Positions 1 to 12,300 of a stretch of 64,000 nt of DNA are shown piece by piece. The notes under the pieces are model-generated. The model did not search any database. It saw only the letters and a program-made list of their open reading frames with translations, and was not told where the DNA came from. A program made the translations under genes and the position numbers. The stretch is taken from contig CM051461.1 in the NCBI GenBank assembly GCA_028095005.1, positions 161,358,574-161,422,573 on the forward strand, read 5' to 3'. Source of the DNA: Rhynchospora pubera. Lineage: Eukaryota; Streptophyta; Magnoliopsida; Poales; Cyperaceae. Every line of letters starts with the position of its first letter. The stretch's first letter is position 1.

Positions 1-1224
1 CAAATTACAAAATTTTTATTTTTGAATTTAGAAATTTTAAAATTTCTTAAAATTTGAAGGGTATTTGGGTCAATAAAAAAATTGCGTATGGAGATGGGTG
101 TATAAGTGACAAATTTCTAGATTAATTGAGTTTAAAGTGGTATTTTTCAAATATTTTTAGGGTGACGATTTTTTAATTTCTAGATTTTAACGTAGCATAA
201 ATCTAATTTCGCCATATTTTTTTCAACGAAAGAGGAAGAAGAGTAATTAAGTTTTCTCTCCCCTCCATATTTTCAAATGCGAATCAATATGTAAATTGGG
301 TTAATTTTGTACAGAAATGTGGAGAAGTACACATGCAGTGGCAGCATTATTCATTTTTCTTCTTTCCGGAATAACAATTATATAATAAATAAATAATATA
401 AACGTTTATACGGAGTATGGTTATCCTGTGATAAGCTTAATTTATGTCTACCGACTACCGATCTTTCTTTCGTGGACGACCGTCCTCCGTCCCTTTGATT
501 GTATTTTTGGACCGACAAAAGACTGCTGGTCCGCTATACGAGATCCAGCTCGAATTTGTTTCAGGCTGACATACAGTCTCAATAAAAAATCTCGAATTCA
601 TTGGGCTGAATATTGTGTGTAAAAGTATGTCTAGTGTGGACGGACCTTTTCAGGTTTGCAATTGTCAGATTTTTTATCCGAACCATCCGATCAATAATGA
701 ATGTCTCGTGATTAATATCGAAATTCAACCGATCTGTTAATTTTAACCGTCGAAATTAGATCGGACGATTAGAATCAAATGTTTGTCCTCTGCAGATGCT
801 GAGCCGTAATTTTTTTTTTGATGAAAGTATCATATCTATCAATGAATTGATTCTGCAAATTTCTAGTTTCAACAACGTTTGGAAATGTCTAGGGTTGGAC
901 ACCTGCTTTTCTTCAAATGAAAACAACGTTACGAAATTTTGCTTCACTATTTTTTTTTAATAGTGCTAAAGTGGGGAATATTAGAAAAGTAGAATTAAAC
1001 CCATATTTCCAAGGATTCAAACTTTTTTCAGTGTTTCTAAAAACTATTATTGTAGTAAATGGGGATATACACTGATTTACGCATCGTGCACAACTTTTAG
1101 AAAACCTGCAGAATTTAGTGCATTTGTTTTACTACAATAAAAAATTGAATTAGTTCTAACTTTTAAGAGGGTAATGCATTTTAGCTAAACGGCGTTACAA
1201 ATAACTAATTTAGTTTTATGTCTG
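1..1224. other. AT-rich intergenic DNA, no gene seen
   Basis: No convincing exon or known element is visible. The open frames at 428-622 and 756-947 are short and low-complexity. A stretch near 640-790 has weak internal inverted similarity (ACCGATCTGTTAATTTTAAC against TTAGATCGGACG) and could be a decayed MITE, but no clear ends were found. Confidence 0.5.
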
Positions 1225-2200
1225 GGAGGTCGACTATGGAAGTCATTTTCTTGATAAGGCAGCTTATGGAGAGATACCGGCCTATTAATTGGGAAAACCA
1301 GTAAAAGACTCAGTTTATAAACAAGACACTACTGCTATCAGCTGTTGGTAGATATTTTCCAGTGAAACTAATTTTCACTTCAATTAAACCTTTTTTTATA
1401 ACCGACATTACTGCTAGTAGTGTAAGTGCGAAGAGAATGAAATAGAGTGCTAACGAACCTGTTTTTGACCTAGAAGCAGTTATATTGGAATACCAATCGC
1501 AAAGAGTCGGTAAAGAGCAAAGCAAAGAAAGTATAGCCCTCTTTACAAGCCTCATAGTTGGTATAGTAGTAGGGTTACTTTCAAGTAGGAATACTGGAAG
1601 GAAGAGAAGTGCGCATAGGATAGGTATTAGCAAAGAGGCATCTGGTAGTGGAGAGCACCGGAAAGGATCTAGGTCATTGAGTCAGCAAGATCTTCGTCAA
1701 CAACATCTACAAGGGTGTCATCTTGTCATAAAGATGAAGGGGCGAGTTGGTTTAGGAATTTCATCCACTGAAAATTCGATTAGTTGCTTCCAGATCCTCT
1801 GCCAAAAGAATACATACACTTTTATTCCAACTTAACTAGCGTCTCCATCTTGACGACTATTATAATACCTAAGATGCAATTGAGCATCTACGAGGGGATG
1901 ACAAAAGACGAAAGAGGGATTCCTTTGAAAGCTGCGCCCTCTGATACTGACCTTTCTCTTACCTAAATGGATGGATGCTCAAAATGTGAATTCTTAATTG
2001 GACACTTTTGCCCCTGGTCACCATAATTACTGATTCTATCGCCGCAACCGCTTCTCTTAAGAAAAGGTTGAATACTTAAAAAGAGTAAGATACAAATCAA
2101 CATCACTTAAATAAGTCAAAATGATAGTTCGTTACGCTTTCCGGAACATCTAAATCACTCTATTACTCACTTTCAACACCAGTATGGTCCAATTAGAACC
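1225..2200. other. Compositional island, possible organelle-derived insert
   Basis: By eye this stretch is clearly richer in G+C and purines than the AT-rich DNA on both sides. It has open frames on both strands (minus 1633-1310, 107 residues with hydrophobic segments; plus 1485-1835). Its texture resembles plant mitochondrial intergenic DNA, so a nuclear mitochondrial insert is a reasonable guess. I recognise no mitochondrial gene in it. The minus-strand frame could also be a chance frame. Confidence 0.25.
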
Positions 2201-2639
2201 CTTTGAACCGACTACAAAATATTTCTGATATCATATAACTCGATCTTAGAAATCTTTTGGGGGCTTTGAACATTGATAAGTACTTAGTATACTTCTTTAA
2301 AATATGTACTTCAGTTTGGTGCATAATATTACATCATATAATACCTCTTAAAACAGGTCATGGGTGTTTCAGGTCTTCATTTACAATATATTATGCATAG
2401 CTTCTGAAAATTGTTAAGTAATTTGATACATGCGACATGTCTAATATTAATTTCAATTTTTTTAAAGAGTTCAATGAATTAAGCTGAATTTTGCTTTCGT
2501 AATACTAAATAAGAGATTATTCAGCGATATTAAAATAAAAGAATTAAATGGGATTTAAATGTCTATATATGAAAAAAAATATAGATATTTTGATGTTTCA
2601 ATGAAAAATCAGTAAATTTTGAATTTTTTTATAGAAGTG

Positions 2640-2765
2640 CAAGAAATCATCTTTTTTTTTGGATAAATTATAGATCTTTGAATTTAAAACGGTTCATTAT
2701 TTTTTATAATCTCAATGCATATCAGGTTATCAGTATCGGAGCCTTAATAAGGAGTCCGAATAATA
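2640..2765 (+). repeat. Relic of the 3' flank of a 2-ODD duplication unit
   Basis: The segment carries in order a T-run with GGATA, then ATAATCTCAATGCAT, TCAGTATCG and GGAGTCC. The same words in the same order lie downstream of ODD-3 (26140-26230) and ODD-4 (59695-59785), and partly downstream of ODD-2 (21040-21107). Here they lie upstream of ODD-1. This suggests that a further unit once stood to the left, or that the duplicated block wraps around this boundary. Confidence 0.5.
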
Positions 2766-3019
2766 GAACTAGAGGCCTGGCCTCTGGAGCTGTGGAGCAC
2801 AGTCACTTGAGAGTGGACCTGCGTCGCAAACAAATGCTCTACCGATCTCTACATGATTTAAGGCACATAATTACTCAGGCTCGTCTCGAACTTAAACTTG
2901 ACTAGAAGGCTGCTACTTCGAAGTTCGAAGAGGGTGCGCTGGTAGTTGGTAGTTGGTACTTGGTACCAGTTGAGGAGAAAACAAAACAAAGCGCACAGGC
3001 ACAGCAGGTGTTTGTCCAA

Positions 3020-6000
3020 ATGTCCACACCAAATCTTTACCTCCCTCTCATCGATCTCTCCAGCACAGACCGGGCTTCTGTTGCCCAATCCATCCGCCAG
3101 GTGATCACTCTCATATTTCATTCCTTTTTACTCCCCCCCCCACCCCAAAACCCCAGTTTCTCTCTTTTCTCTAATTAACTGTGATTTTCTAAGGCATGTA
3201 TGGACCACGGTTTCTTCTACGTCATAAACCATGGAATCGACGATGTTACTGTAAGTAGTTTGTTCTCAGAGAGCAAAAAGTTCTTCGATTTGCCACTTAG
3301 TGAGAAGATGAAACTGGAGAGAAGCAAAGACCTTCGGGGTTATACGCCTCCTTATGCTGAGACTCTCGATCCATCTTCCAAATTTAAAGGTTTTTCATAC
3401 AATATCTTATTGTAATCATTCTTTAAGATTTAACTTATTTATCTACTTAATGTCTGTTATGAATTTCTAGGTGATCTCAAGGAAAGTTTTGATATCGGTC
3501 CCAGTAATGATTCACTGAATCAATGGCCATCAAAGGGTAAGTCAATTTCTTTTCTGTTCTTTCACTTAATTGACTATGAAATGATACTAATCAACTCAAA
3601 TAATACTTCAATGTTACCTGTACTTAGTTTACCTAGTCAGTTTCTATTCTGATTACAAGCTACAACTTTTAAGTTCTAGTTAAAAATAAAATTACTTGTT
3701 ATACTGTAATTCCCTCTGTACTATGTTACAGAAAGCCTGCCAGCTTGGAGAGTGACATTGGAATCATATCGCGAAAAGATCATGTAAGTTTCCAATATAA
3801 TTATTATAATTAAATCGAACATTTTAATGAGTCTTGTTTTGGTCTAGTCATGTACTGCTATGACTATTCGATAGAGGACCCTTCATATTTGTATATTTTA
3901 TAATCCAATCTTTCATTTAAACTCCTTTTGTTTTATTTTTTATGAGCATCTTAAGAAAGGACTAAAGCCTGTACAATTGAGCACGTGTTATATTTTCAAA
4001 AGCATTATATTTCAGTGCATGTGGTCTAGTAGCTCAGGTGGTAAGAGCACTTGGCTCTCTTCTAAGAGGTCCAGGGTTCAAGCCCGCATGCTTGCGATAG
4101 GCTTGGCAAGCCAGCGTAAAAACTCAGCCATATATACAAGAAATGGCCAGGGTCGGGGTGTCATTTCTAGCCTACCCCAACTTGTTTGGGATAAAAGGCT
4201 TAGACTTTAGACTTTAGACATTATATTTCAGTTAACCCCAAAACCTACCAAAAGCATTTTAGAAACCTATAAGAAAATTAAAAATTTATTTTGAAATTTA
4301 TGTTATAATCATGCCGCCTCTTGTCTTTGTAGGAATGTTGGCTTTAGATTAATTTCATTGATTGCTCTTGCATTGAACCTTGATGAGAATTACTTCACTA
4401 AAATTGGTGCTTTAGATTCTATAATGGGATTTCTTCGTCTATTGCATTATCCAGGTAACTCCTTATATTACTATCATGTAAAGAGATAGCGTGCTTCTTT
4501 TTCTGCTTGTGACCACTAATTGAAGTTGACCTGCCAATAGGGGAGATCCCTGAATCCGATAAGGGTAAATATGGTACTTCAGCTCACTCTGACTTTGTTA
4601 TGATCACTCTTCTGGTCTCAGATGGCGTGCCTGGTTTACAGGTTCCTCTTTTCTCTTGAGTAGTTCAGTTAAATGGAGACATGTTTCCTTTCTATTTTTA
4701 TACGTTTCTTAGCCAACCAAAGAAATCAGGTCCTTCCACTCTTTCACAGATTTATGATTTCATATTGTTGTATTATTTTGTATGTAATATGTGCATTAGA
4801 GTGTTTCATATTTTGACTTGTTGTAGTTGAAGCTTGCAGATTTGTAGAGAGAAGGATAGGTCTCCCCAACTGTGGGAAGATGTTCATCATGTTGAGGGGT
4901 AAGCTGTCATATACATGTCACTGTACCAATCATATCTGGTATCAGTATGTACAGTGTGGTGTTGAAATGCATGAGCCTATCTCTGCACTTGAATTATTTT
5001 TTTTTTTTTCAATTGCATTTTTTTGTTTAATTTTCATTACCTGTGGTCTCTACTCCAGCAAATGCTGTTACCTGTCATTACTGGACTTTAATAGTTCCAT
5101 AATGTATCAGTTTTATGGAATCTTCATTTGGAGTAATTGACCATGCCCTTGATGTTCAAGCAGCTCTCAGAAGCCTTGATTATTTTTTTTTATCAACCTT
5201 TTCCTAATCATTATGTACTGAAGTCTTGTTTGGTATACACAGAAAGTTCCTTTTGAATGATTTATCTACTATTTTGCAGGGCACTAATTGTAAATATTGG
5301 GGATATGATGGAGAGATGGACCAACTGTACTTTTAGGTAGGTCTGTCGCTTGGTACACTCACACCTTGTACTTCCATTGCTCATTTTGTATTATGATTAA
5401 ATACTTCCAGCTATGCATACTAGGTTTCTGATTAGGGCCTAAAAGTTAAATTAATTTATTTTCTTTGTATGCTTTACAGGTCGACACTACACCGTGTTGT
5501 AGCAGTTGGGCAGGATCGTTATTCTGTAAGTCCATCTATTTTTGACTGGGTTTCACTCCTGTTAGTTCTCAAAATTAGTTCTCAAAAATAGTAAATATCA
5601 TGGCTGACCCTAGAAACTTGGAAATATGCATATAATTCAGGAGTCCCCTAATCGTATTATATGGAAAGATGACGGAACCATCCTCCCTACTCATGTACTA
5701 TTGGGTATATTTTATGAAAATCAAGAGTAGCTGGTAGAGAGAATCTTTTTGATATCTGGTGTCAATAGATATATTCTTTGCAGCGGGATTGCAAATTTAT
5801 ATGGATTCCTAACCTAAAATGAAAGTTTATGTGCTATATGCAGCTTACCAAAGTTTTTGCCTAATTTCAGGCTGCTTTTTTCCTTGATCCAAATTACGAG
5901 TGTGTGGTGGAATGCTTGGAAACCTGCTGTAGTGAAACTGCTCCCCCAAGGTATTTCTCTCTCACGCACACCCTGATAAACGCTTGCACATAGAAACATA

Positions 6001-6651
6001 AACACATATAGTAAGAAAAGCTGATGTCAATGATAAAGCAATGTACAGGCCATCAGCCAATCATATTTGCCTATCTAATCGAATTATGTCTTCAATATTC
6101 TCCAATGTTGGGAAATAATTGATTCCAGAGCCCTGCTGTGTTTTCAGTAAATTAATTAGGTATTAGGATTTATACATGCATTAGGGCAATTCTCCTAAAT
6201 ACAAATAACTCTATGTAATAGTTAAATAGAACTGATAAAATGTATGAAAAAAAAAATGCTCGAACATACATCTGTTGCACCACATTATATCGCTTTCTGA
6301 TACTAAATTGATAGCCAGGTTACTAGGTTGGTCTACTACCAAGCTTCATGCTATTATTATAGTATCATGTACCTGTGACAGTATAACCTGATCCAACACA
6401 CACAAGCCATTATCTACGCATGCTAAAACTAAATAAATACCCGGTCTTTACCGTGGCAACAGAAAATTGTAAAGTCTGAATAAACATGCAAAAGTAATAA
6501 AACGGAGATCATTGTTTTTCATTATTAGGCGCATTTCAGACCGCTATCATAAAATGAATATTTTAATATTTATAAAAATTATTGCAGGTTTACTCCCATT
6601 AAGTGTGGTGACTATTTGAAGGAACGCATTAGACTTGCATATAGCCAGTAA
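3020..6651 (+). CDS. 2-oxoglutarate/Fe(II)-dependent dioxygenase, paralogue 1 (ODD-1)
   Basis: This is a non-haem iron oxygenase using 2-oxoglutarate and O2, probably cytosolic; the substrate is unknown. It resembles the plant At1g35190/At4g16770-type group by remembered motifs. Eleven exons: 3020-3100, 3194-3389, 3471-3536, 3732-3783, 4333-4454, 4541-4641, 4840-4898, 5280-5336, 5480-5525, 5871-5950 and 6588-6651. All introns are GT..AG and the total is 924 bp (307 residues). The N-terminal domain has LPLIDLSS and GFFYVINHG (residues 33-41). The iron ligands are H188, D190 and H249, and R258-x-S260 should bind 2-oxoglutarate. The residues after D190 are F-V, where ODD-2 and ODD-3 have Y-G. 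The protein seems about 20 residues shorter than the Arabidopsis relative, between the domain halves. Intron 4 holds a SINE. The start fits the conserved MSxPNLYLPLID in all four copies. No break is seen. Confidence 0.9.
4003..4231 (+). mobile_element. tRNA-derived SINE (Au-like) in intron 4 of ODD-1
   Basis: The body is 4016-4218. It starts with a tRNA-like head holding an A box (TAGCTCAGGTGG, 4030-4041) and a B box (GGTTCAAGCCC, 4075-4085), and ends with the CCCCAACTTGTTTGGGAT tail motif typical of Au-type plant SINEs. A perfect 13-bp target-site duplication, CATTATATTTCAG, lies at 4003-4015 and 4219-4231. The same intron in ODD-2 and ODD-4 has one uninterrupted TTTCAGTTAACCC at this point, so the site is empty there. 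Confidence 0.9.
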
Positions 6652-7399
6652 TGATTTGTAACTTTATATAAAAAAAATCAGCCAGAGACAATTAGAAAGA
6701 TTAGTTGTTATTTGTAATTAAGGCAGTTCGGTTTTATTTTCGGGAAAAAACTATATTTTGATTATATTTGGTTCGATTCGTATGGCCGATTGCACACCCT
6801 GACACCCATAATACTTTTTTTTTTTCTTTCTTTTTTTTTTTTTTTTTTTGAAGAGCTCACGCCCATAATACTAGCTGATATGTGTCGTTAGTTTTAACTG
6901 ACCAGGTCTCCGCAATTGTTTAGGAAATTGATTATTGCCATTTCCAGTTTTGCTATCTCTTATCATTGCTAAACAAAAAATGAACACATAAAATCGACAA
7001 GGTGAGCATATATAGTGATCAAAATGAACACATATAAACAAGTAAGTTCAATAAAAATAAATTGAATGTGCATATACAAATCTGAACAAGATATGATAAC
7101 ACTTATTTATTTGTAAGTATTCATTTTGATTGTCTATATATTTATTTTATTTTTTTTATGCGTTCACTTTGTGTTTAAAAATCGTAAGGAATGACAAAAC
7201 TAAATATGATAATTATCATTTCTGATTATTTTAGACCTATCGATGTAGAGCATCTAATTCAAAAATATAACAGTCAATATCGCAGGGAAATAACACCAAA
7301 AAAAAAAAATCTCGAATTTAACGGGCTGAATTGACATAGATTGGGCTCAGTACGAAGTTATTGTCCGTTTGAGGCTTGGAGTCTTTAAGGTAGATATTT
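6652..7399. other. 3' flank of ODD-1, no further gene
   Basis: The first 250 bp match the 3' flanks of the other three copies (CAGTTCGGTTTTGTTTTCGG-type sequence, then GCCGATTGCACACCC). After that there is a long T-tract (about 6815-6849) and AT-rich sequence. No exon is visible. Confidence 0.6.
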
Positions 7400-7882
7400 G
7401 GGAAAATTTTTTCAATGCCCCCCAAAAGTGGTGAAATTGAGTATTTGCCACCCAAAAGTTCAAACTTTTGTTTTTGCCCCCCAAAACTTCAACCTCCTTC
7501 TTTATTTACCACTTTGTCATTTTTAATATAAAAAATATTAGTTAAATAATAAAACTGAAATTTTGAGACGATTATACCCCCATTAATTTGGGATCGTTCG
7601 ATTACAAACCAAATCGATTCAGGGCCCCCTATGGATTAAACCCAGTCGCACAAATTCCTCTTCTTCCTCTCGCACGAACCTAGATCAGTGATAACCAAAT
7701 CGCTTCTCTTCAACTTGTCTCCGATGAACATATACCTAGATACTGATCGATCTCGGCTCTCGTCAAGTCTCTTTCTCCTCTCTCACGAGCCTAAACCTAC
7801 ATCTCGTGCCATCGGCTCCGTCGTGTCATCGGCTTGATGAACCCTAGATTCTCGCACCACCTTCGTCAGCTCGCCTCTCTGC

Positions 7883-8000
7883 AATGAACCGTCATTCGAG
7901 CAGACCAGAGTCCCTCTCGCATTCAGTGTCATCGAGTGTCGCACCCTATCCTGTGGTGTCGTGGTTAAGAAGTTTGAGAGCAGAACTTAATTCAATCCAG
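7883..8000 (+). pseudogene. Exon-like piece inside the MULE-like element
   Basis: A pyrimidine-rich leader is followed by an ATG and an open frame of 39 codons (begins MNRHSSRPES, ends RAELNSIQ). It runs straight into a good splice donor, CAG|GTAAAA. Further open pieces follow near 8330-8380 and 8625-8665. I do not recognise the protein. It looks like a captured 5' UTR plus first exon of a host gene. Confidence 0.35.
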
Positions 8001-9349
8001 GTAAAATGTTCTATAAATGTGTAAACAAGGTAAAAACAGTGAAACTCTGTAAAATTAGTTGGTATCTTACTGGTCTTCCTTTCTTCTGGAGACAATTTGT
8101 GTAAAAAATTTGAATATAAACACAGGTTTTTTAAATTCAGTCGTATTTGTCATCAGCATGGTTAAGGCATTTTAGCTTGAACAATGTCAGTATTTGTCAT
8201 CAATATTTATCATCAGTATCTGGCAAAACTGTTCTATCTTTTTTTTTTTCTTTACATCAATATTTGTCGGGTTCTACAAATGAATTTTTGGACTACTTTT
8301 TGGGAACATATAATTCCAGAGCAGTAGTATTGCAAAGGGCACTGTCAGGGCCAAAGCACACGGCAGCTACCCAAAAATAGTTTTAAGTATCAAATTTCTC
8401 ATAATTATCTTAGTGAATCAAATTATTATGCTATTATATATGTATTAGTGGTTGAGATGTAATACTTGAGACCTAGTACCTATGGAATTGAGTTATCTTA
8501 GTGAATCAAGGTTCTCAATACATAGCTTCTCTACATAGAACTAGAAATTGACATATACTGGTTGTTATTCCATCCATTGAATTTGAGCTATTATATAATT
8601 CCTTTTCTTTCTAAAAGATTTGTAGGTGCAGATGCTGGAAGTGAGAAGAGGAATATTTAACTTATCTATCGTCTGCAAATGTCATTATCATTATTGCTCT
8701 TTTAGTTGGGGTGATTGTTCTTTTAATTGTAGTTATAGGAATTCACAATTAGTGTCTTTCTAATCATATGTATGTTCTTGTTTTGGGAATTTTATGACTG
8801 TATGTGAGATACCCTATGTGAATGTAGTGTGATTAATAAATAAAGTTCTTCTTAATTAATTGGTTTCTATCATTTAAACGAGTAGTGTTGTATCTAATTT
8901 GTTGCATCATGAATATAGTTAGTTATCTGGCGATCTAAAATGCAGTAGAAACATCATAGAAATGCGGCGATATAATTATCTAGTAACAAATTATCCAAAA
9001 TGCCCAATGTGAATAGCATTATCCAGTAAAGAGTATACATAGTAGTTGTTTCATCCACCATGTTAAAAGAGTATTATCTAACAACAAATTATCCAAAATG
9101 CCTAATGTGAATAGCATTATCCAGTACATAGTTTCAACTCAACTAAAATGCAGTACATAGATATAGCATTGATAATTGATACAAGCATATAAATGTTTCT
9201 ATCTCAAAATAAATACAACATCTCTAATCAAAATAAAATAAAATAAGGAAATAATCTGGACATAATCCTTCTATTTCATGTAGCAACAACATGTGTCCAA
9301 TTTTTACCATAATTCAATTTTACATTAAAGTCTTCTACTAATTTATTTT

Positions 9350-9442
9350 GTACTGCATGCTCTAGCCGACGGGTTTCTCCTTAAGAAATCGGCAGCCCAC
9401 TCTAACACCCAGGACTCAGAGACCATAGCTCCCTTAGCCTTG
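9350..9442 (-). pseudogene. Second exon-like piece inside the MULE-like element
   Basis: Read on the minus strand, this stretch gives a protein-like run with WVLEWAADFLRRNPSARA. Its composition is unlike the AT-rich surroundings. It is unrecognised and short. It may be a captured exon in the opposite orientation to the 7883 piece. Confidence 0.25.
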
Positions 9443-10465
9443 CTATGGATGGACAAGTAAGATCATTGGGTAATACAGTTATCTGCATTACCAAAAAGAA
9501 ATTTCAGTTAGATATTACTTCTTACTTAACAGAGAGAGAACTAAAGGCAGATTAGTATAGCCTAAACTTGGTTTTTCTTATGTAAAGGCAGGTTCATCGG
9601 GTTCTGTAAAGTAAACAAAAGCCCAAAGAAAAATCAGTATGACAGTTATTTTATTGACAGAAATTGACAAACACATGCTAAAAGAATTGACAGAAATTGA
9701 GCTACAATTTGCAATTAATGATCACACCAGAACTTATAAATATGACAGTCAGAGAAGCAATTGCCCACAATTTTTCAGAATAAGAACACAAGCTCTATAA
9801 ATTGAGCTGATACACCAAAATTTAGCACTCGTATTTGCACAAAACAACATCAAGCTCCAACCAGTACTATCAAGCCCAAAGCAAAAGCTTCCTTCAAAGC
9901 AAAAACTATCAAGCCCAAAGCAAAACCTATCAGCACCAGGTTTAGGGACTGGGTTCGATTGAAAAGCGGATTGAAAAAAAAAACAAACCTGGACGGAGAC
10001 AAATGTCGTGCAATGGGGAACATGGAATCATGGAATCAGTGAGGCGACAGAGGCTCAGCGACTGAGAGCGATGACTGAGATGTGCGAGAGAAGAAGAATT
10101 TTTTAGCTGGGTTCAGCGGCTAGGCTCAGCGAGGCGATGGAAACTGTGCGATTGGGTGGTGGATGGAGCGCGTCTAGGGTTCATCATGCGCGAGAGAAGA
10201 AGGGGTCGAGAGATCTCGTGCACGAGTGGGTTTAGTCGATCGAATCACTGTGGGTTTGTTTGTAATCGACTGAGTCACAAATCGATGGGGGTATAATCTC
10301 AAAATTTCAGTTTTATTATTTAATTACTTTTTTTAATATTAAAAATGATAAAGTGGTAAATAGAGAATGAAGTTGAAGTTTTGAGGGGCAAAAACAGAAG
10401 TTTGAACTTTTAGGTGGCAAATCCTCAATTTCACCACTTTTGAGGGGCACAGAAACAATTTTCCC

Positions 10466-11160
10466 AATAATAAATTGATTCACAAAGAGGGGAGCGGAGA
10501 TATGAGAGAGGAGCACTATTTCTATTTTTAACGCATGGATGGCTTGGATAGCAAAACAGTGCATGGTATATCATCCCTGTTTTATAAGCTTTACCTTAAC
10601 AGCCGAATGTCGTTGTTGCTTGTTTTCTAGCTTAAATATCATAAAGAACTCTGACAGGTCACTTCTGGAATATCACACACAGAATCTTTTTGTGTGAATC
10701 AAGCAACAGAGCTCACAAATTCACACAGAGCATATAAATTTCTCACTACAGAGTACAGACATACCACAATAATCGTACAGACAATCTATTTTTGCTAATA
10801 AATTTATTAGACATCGTTGACACTATCAGATAATGAGAAAGAGAATGAAGAATTCAGCCCAACTCAGCTTTCTCCAGCTCTTCCTGAACAGAAGCCTAAA
10901 CTAATACTACTTAACCCATATATAGCATGATAAAGAAAGCTAATTTCTTCAGTAAAACATAAGGAGTTTAGAAATCCACAATAACAAGTCAAAAATAGAA
11001 ACCCAAACATGAAACTTGAGTTAAGTAATCTAACCTTGCTCAACAAATAACAAAACAATTAATTCAGCATTCCAACAAGTTAACAACACTACTTAATTAA
11101 ATTAGTATAACAGAAAAGAAAATTAACAGTATTAAGGCCCAGATAACACAAAACCCTAAC
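10466..11160. other. Intergenic, no gene seen
   Basis: The sequence is AT-rich with short chance frames only. It leads into the 3' side of the RanGAP pseudogene. Confidence 0.5.
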
Positions 11161-11171
11161 TCTACTCAGAC

Positions 11172-11679
11172 TCAACATTCAAATGCTCCAGTTTGCCTCA
11201 AGTTCTTCCCCTTCATCCAATTCGTCCATAGATCAACATCATTCTCATCCAACGGCCCAAGCACATCTGAGCCCTTGAAGATATCTTTCACGTCATCTAA
11301 ACCTTCCTTAGAGATGGCATTGCCATTGATATTCAACAACTCAAAACCCTTCTTATTAGCCACTGCATTTGCCAAGGCCCTCGCCCCAGCCGTTTGAAGT
11401 TTGAACCAAGTTGCTGCTCAAATCTAATTCCTTTAGACCAGTTTGCCCCTTTAATACCTTCGTGATTTCGGTTTCGACCTCCCGATCACTTTCAGTCTCC
11501 TCTTTTGGAGGCATGGTTGGGTCACACTTTAGGGTTTCAATCAACATACAGCTGGTTTCCTTGGACTGGACGGCACCGTCAAAATCCTTTCTGAAGAGTT
11601 TGCTCGAAACTTTGAAACCGGCTCTGTATTTCTTAGAGAAAAAGATTTTGGAAGAGAGGTTATTCGTTGTGCGCTCCAC
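11172..11679 (-). pseudogene. RanGAP pseudogene (Ran GTPase-activating protein fragment)
   Basis: The minus-strand frame 11375-11172 ends with the C-terminal part typical of plant RanGAP: GFELLNINGNAISKEG, VKDIFK and LGPLDEND. The preceding leucine-rich-repeat segment GLKELDLSSN is in another frame (11679-11356). A frameshift near 11395-11405 restores the expected RAGARALANAVANK-like continuation. The N-terminal part (NNLSSKIFFSKKY) is only vaguely like a WPP domain, and most leucine-rich repeats are missing. In a real RanGAP these repeats bind Ran at the nuclear envelope. The frameshift and the large internal deletion make function unlikely. No intron is seen, so this may be a processed copy or a transposon-carried piece. 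Confidence 0.75.
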
Positions 11680-12300
11680 TGTGACCTAGTTTATATTGTC
11701 AGTTGGTGGCCAGCGCTTGACTGAGAATGACATTGGCGGTTGGTGTGATTTCTTCAGAGTTCAGCCATTCTTAAACTGCCCAAGTTGTTTGTTTACCTGA
11801 AAGTAAAAAAAAAAAAAACAAAAAAAACAAATTGTTATTATCTTAAATGGAAAGACAAAATCTGAAAAAAAGTACAAAAGGAGAGATTAATATCATGCGT
11901 TTCATGAGGTTTGACATGGAAGAGAATGGCGGTGTCTATGCATGAAAAACCAGTTTGTAAATTTTGGTAGAAATCAAAGAAGATAAGTAGTTAATTGGGA
12001 GGCATTATCTCATAGATTTAAGTATTTAAAATAGTTCCCTCAAAACCTACATGTGACTTGCAAAGAATCTATCTCCTTCAAATTGCAAGATAAGTCAATA
12101 ACAAAATATCAAACAAAAGAGAGTGATCAGAGGAGGAGGGAAAGAAAGCCTTACTAGGGTTCTCGGCCTGAGGAGAGAGGGACAAAGACGGAGAGAGTCT
12201 TACTGCCTGCGCTCTCTCGCTAAGTTAACACCCTGATCGGAAACAAATTAGCGCCATGCCGCCATGGAATCGGAATTGGATTTTCTTAATTATTATTATT

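Larger units (their letters stand above)
7400..10465. mobile_element. Long-TIR MULE-like element, possibly a Pack-MULE
   Basis: Inverted repeats of about 210 bp, starting GGGAAAATT and continuing through TTTGCCCC-CAAAA blocks, lie at 7400-7613 and 10255-10465. Weaker inverted similarity reaches about 100 bp further in. Long TIRs and a non-transposase interior fit non-autonomous Mutator-like elements. I could not find a clean 9-11 bp target duplication (left flank GTAGATATTT, right flank AATAATAAA). No transposase is seen. The interior has exon-like pieces, annotated separately. Confidence 0.65.

Noticed and set aside
4021..4092. A functional tRNA gene
   Set aside because: A and B boxes are present, but no proper acceptor stem or cloverleaf can be built. 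The sequence continues into an Au-like tail and has a 13-bp target duplication, so it is a SINE head.
11411..11689. Plus-strand gene opposite the RanGAP pseudogene
   Set aside because: The plus frame is antisense to recognisable RanGAP sequence and has no motif of its own.
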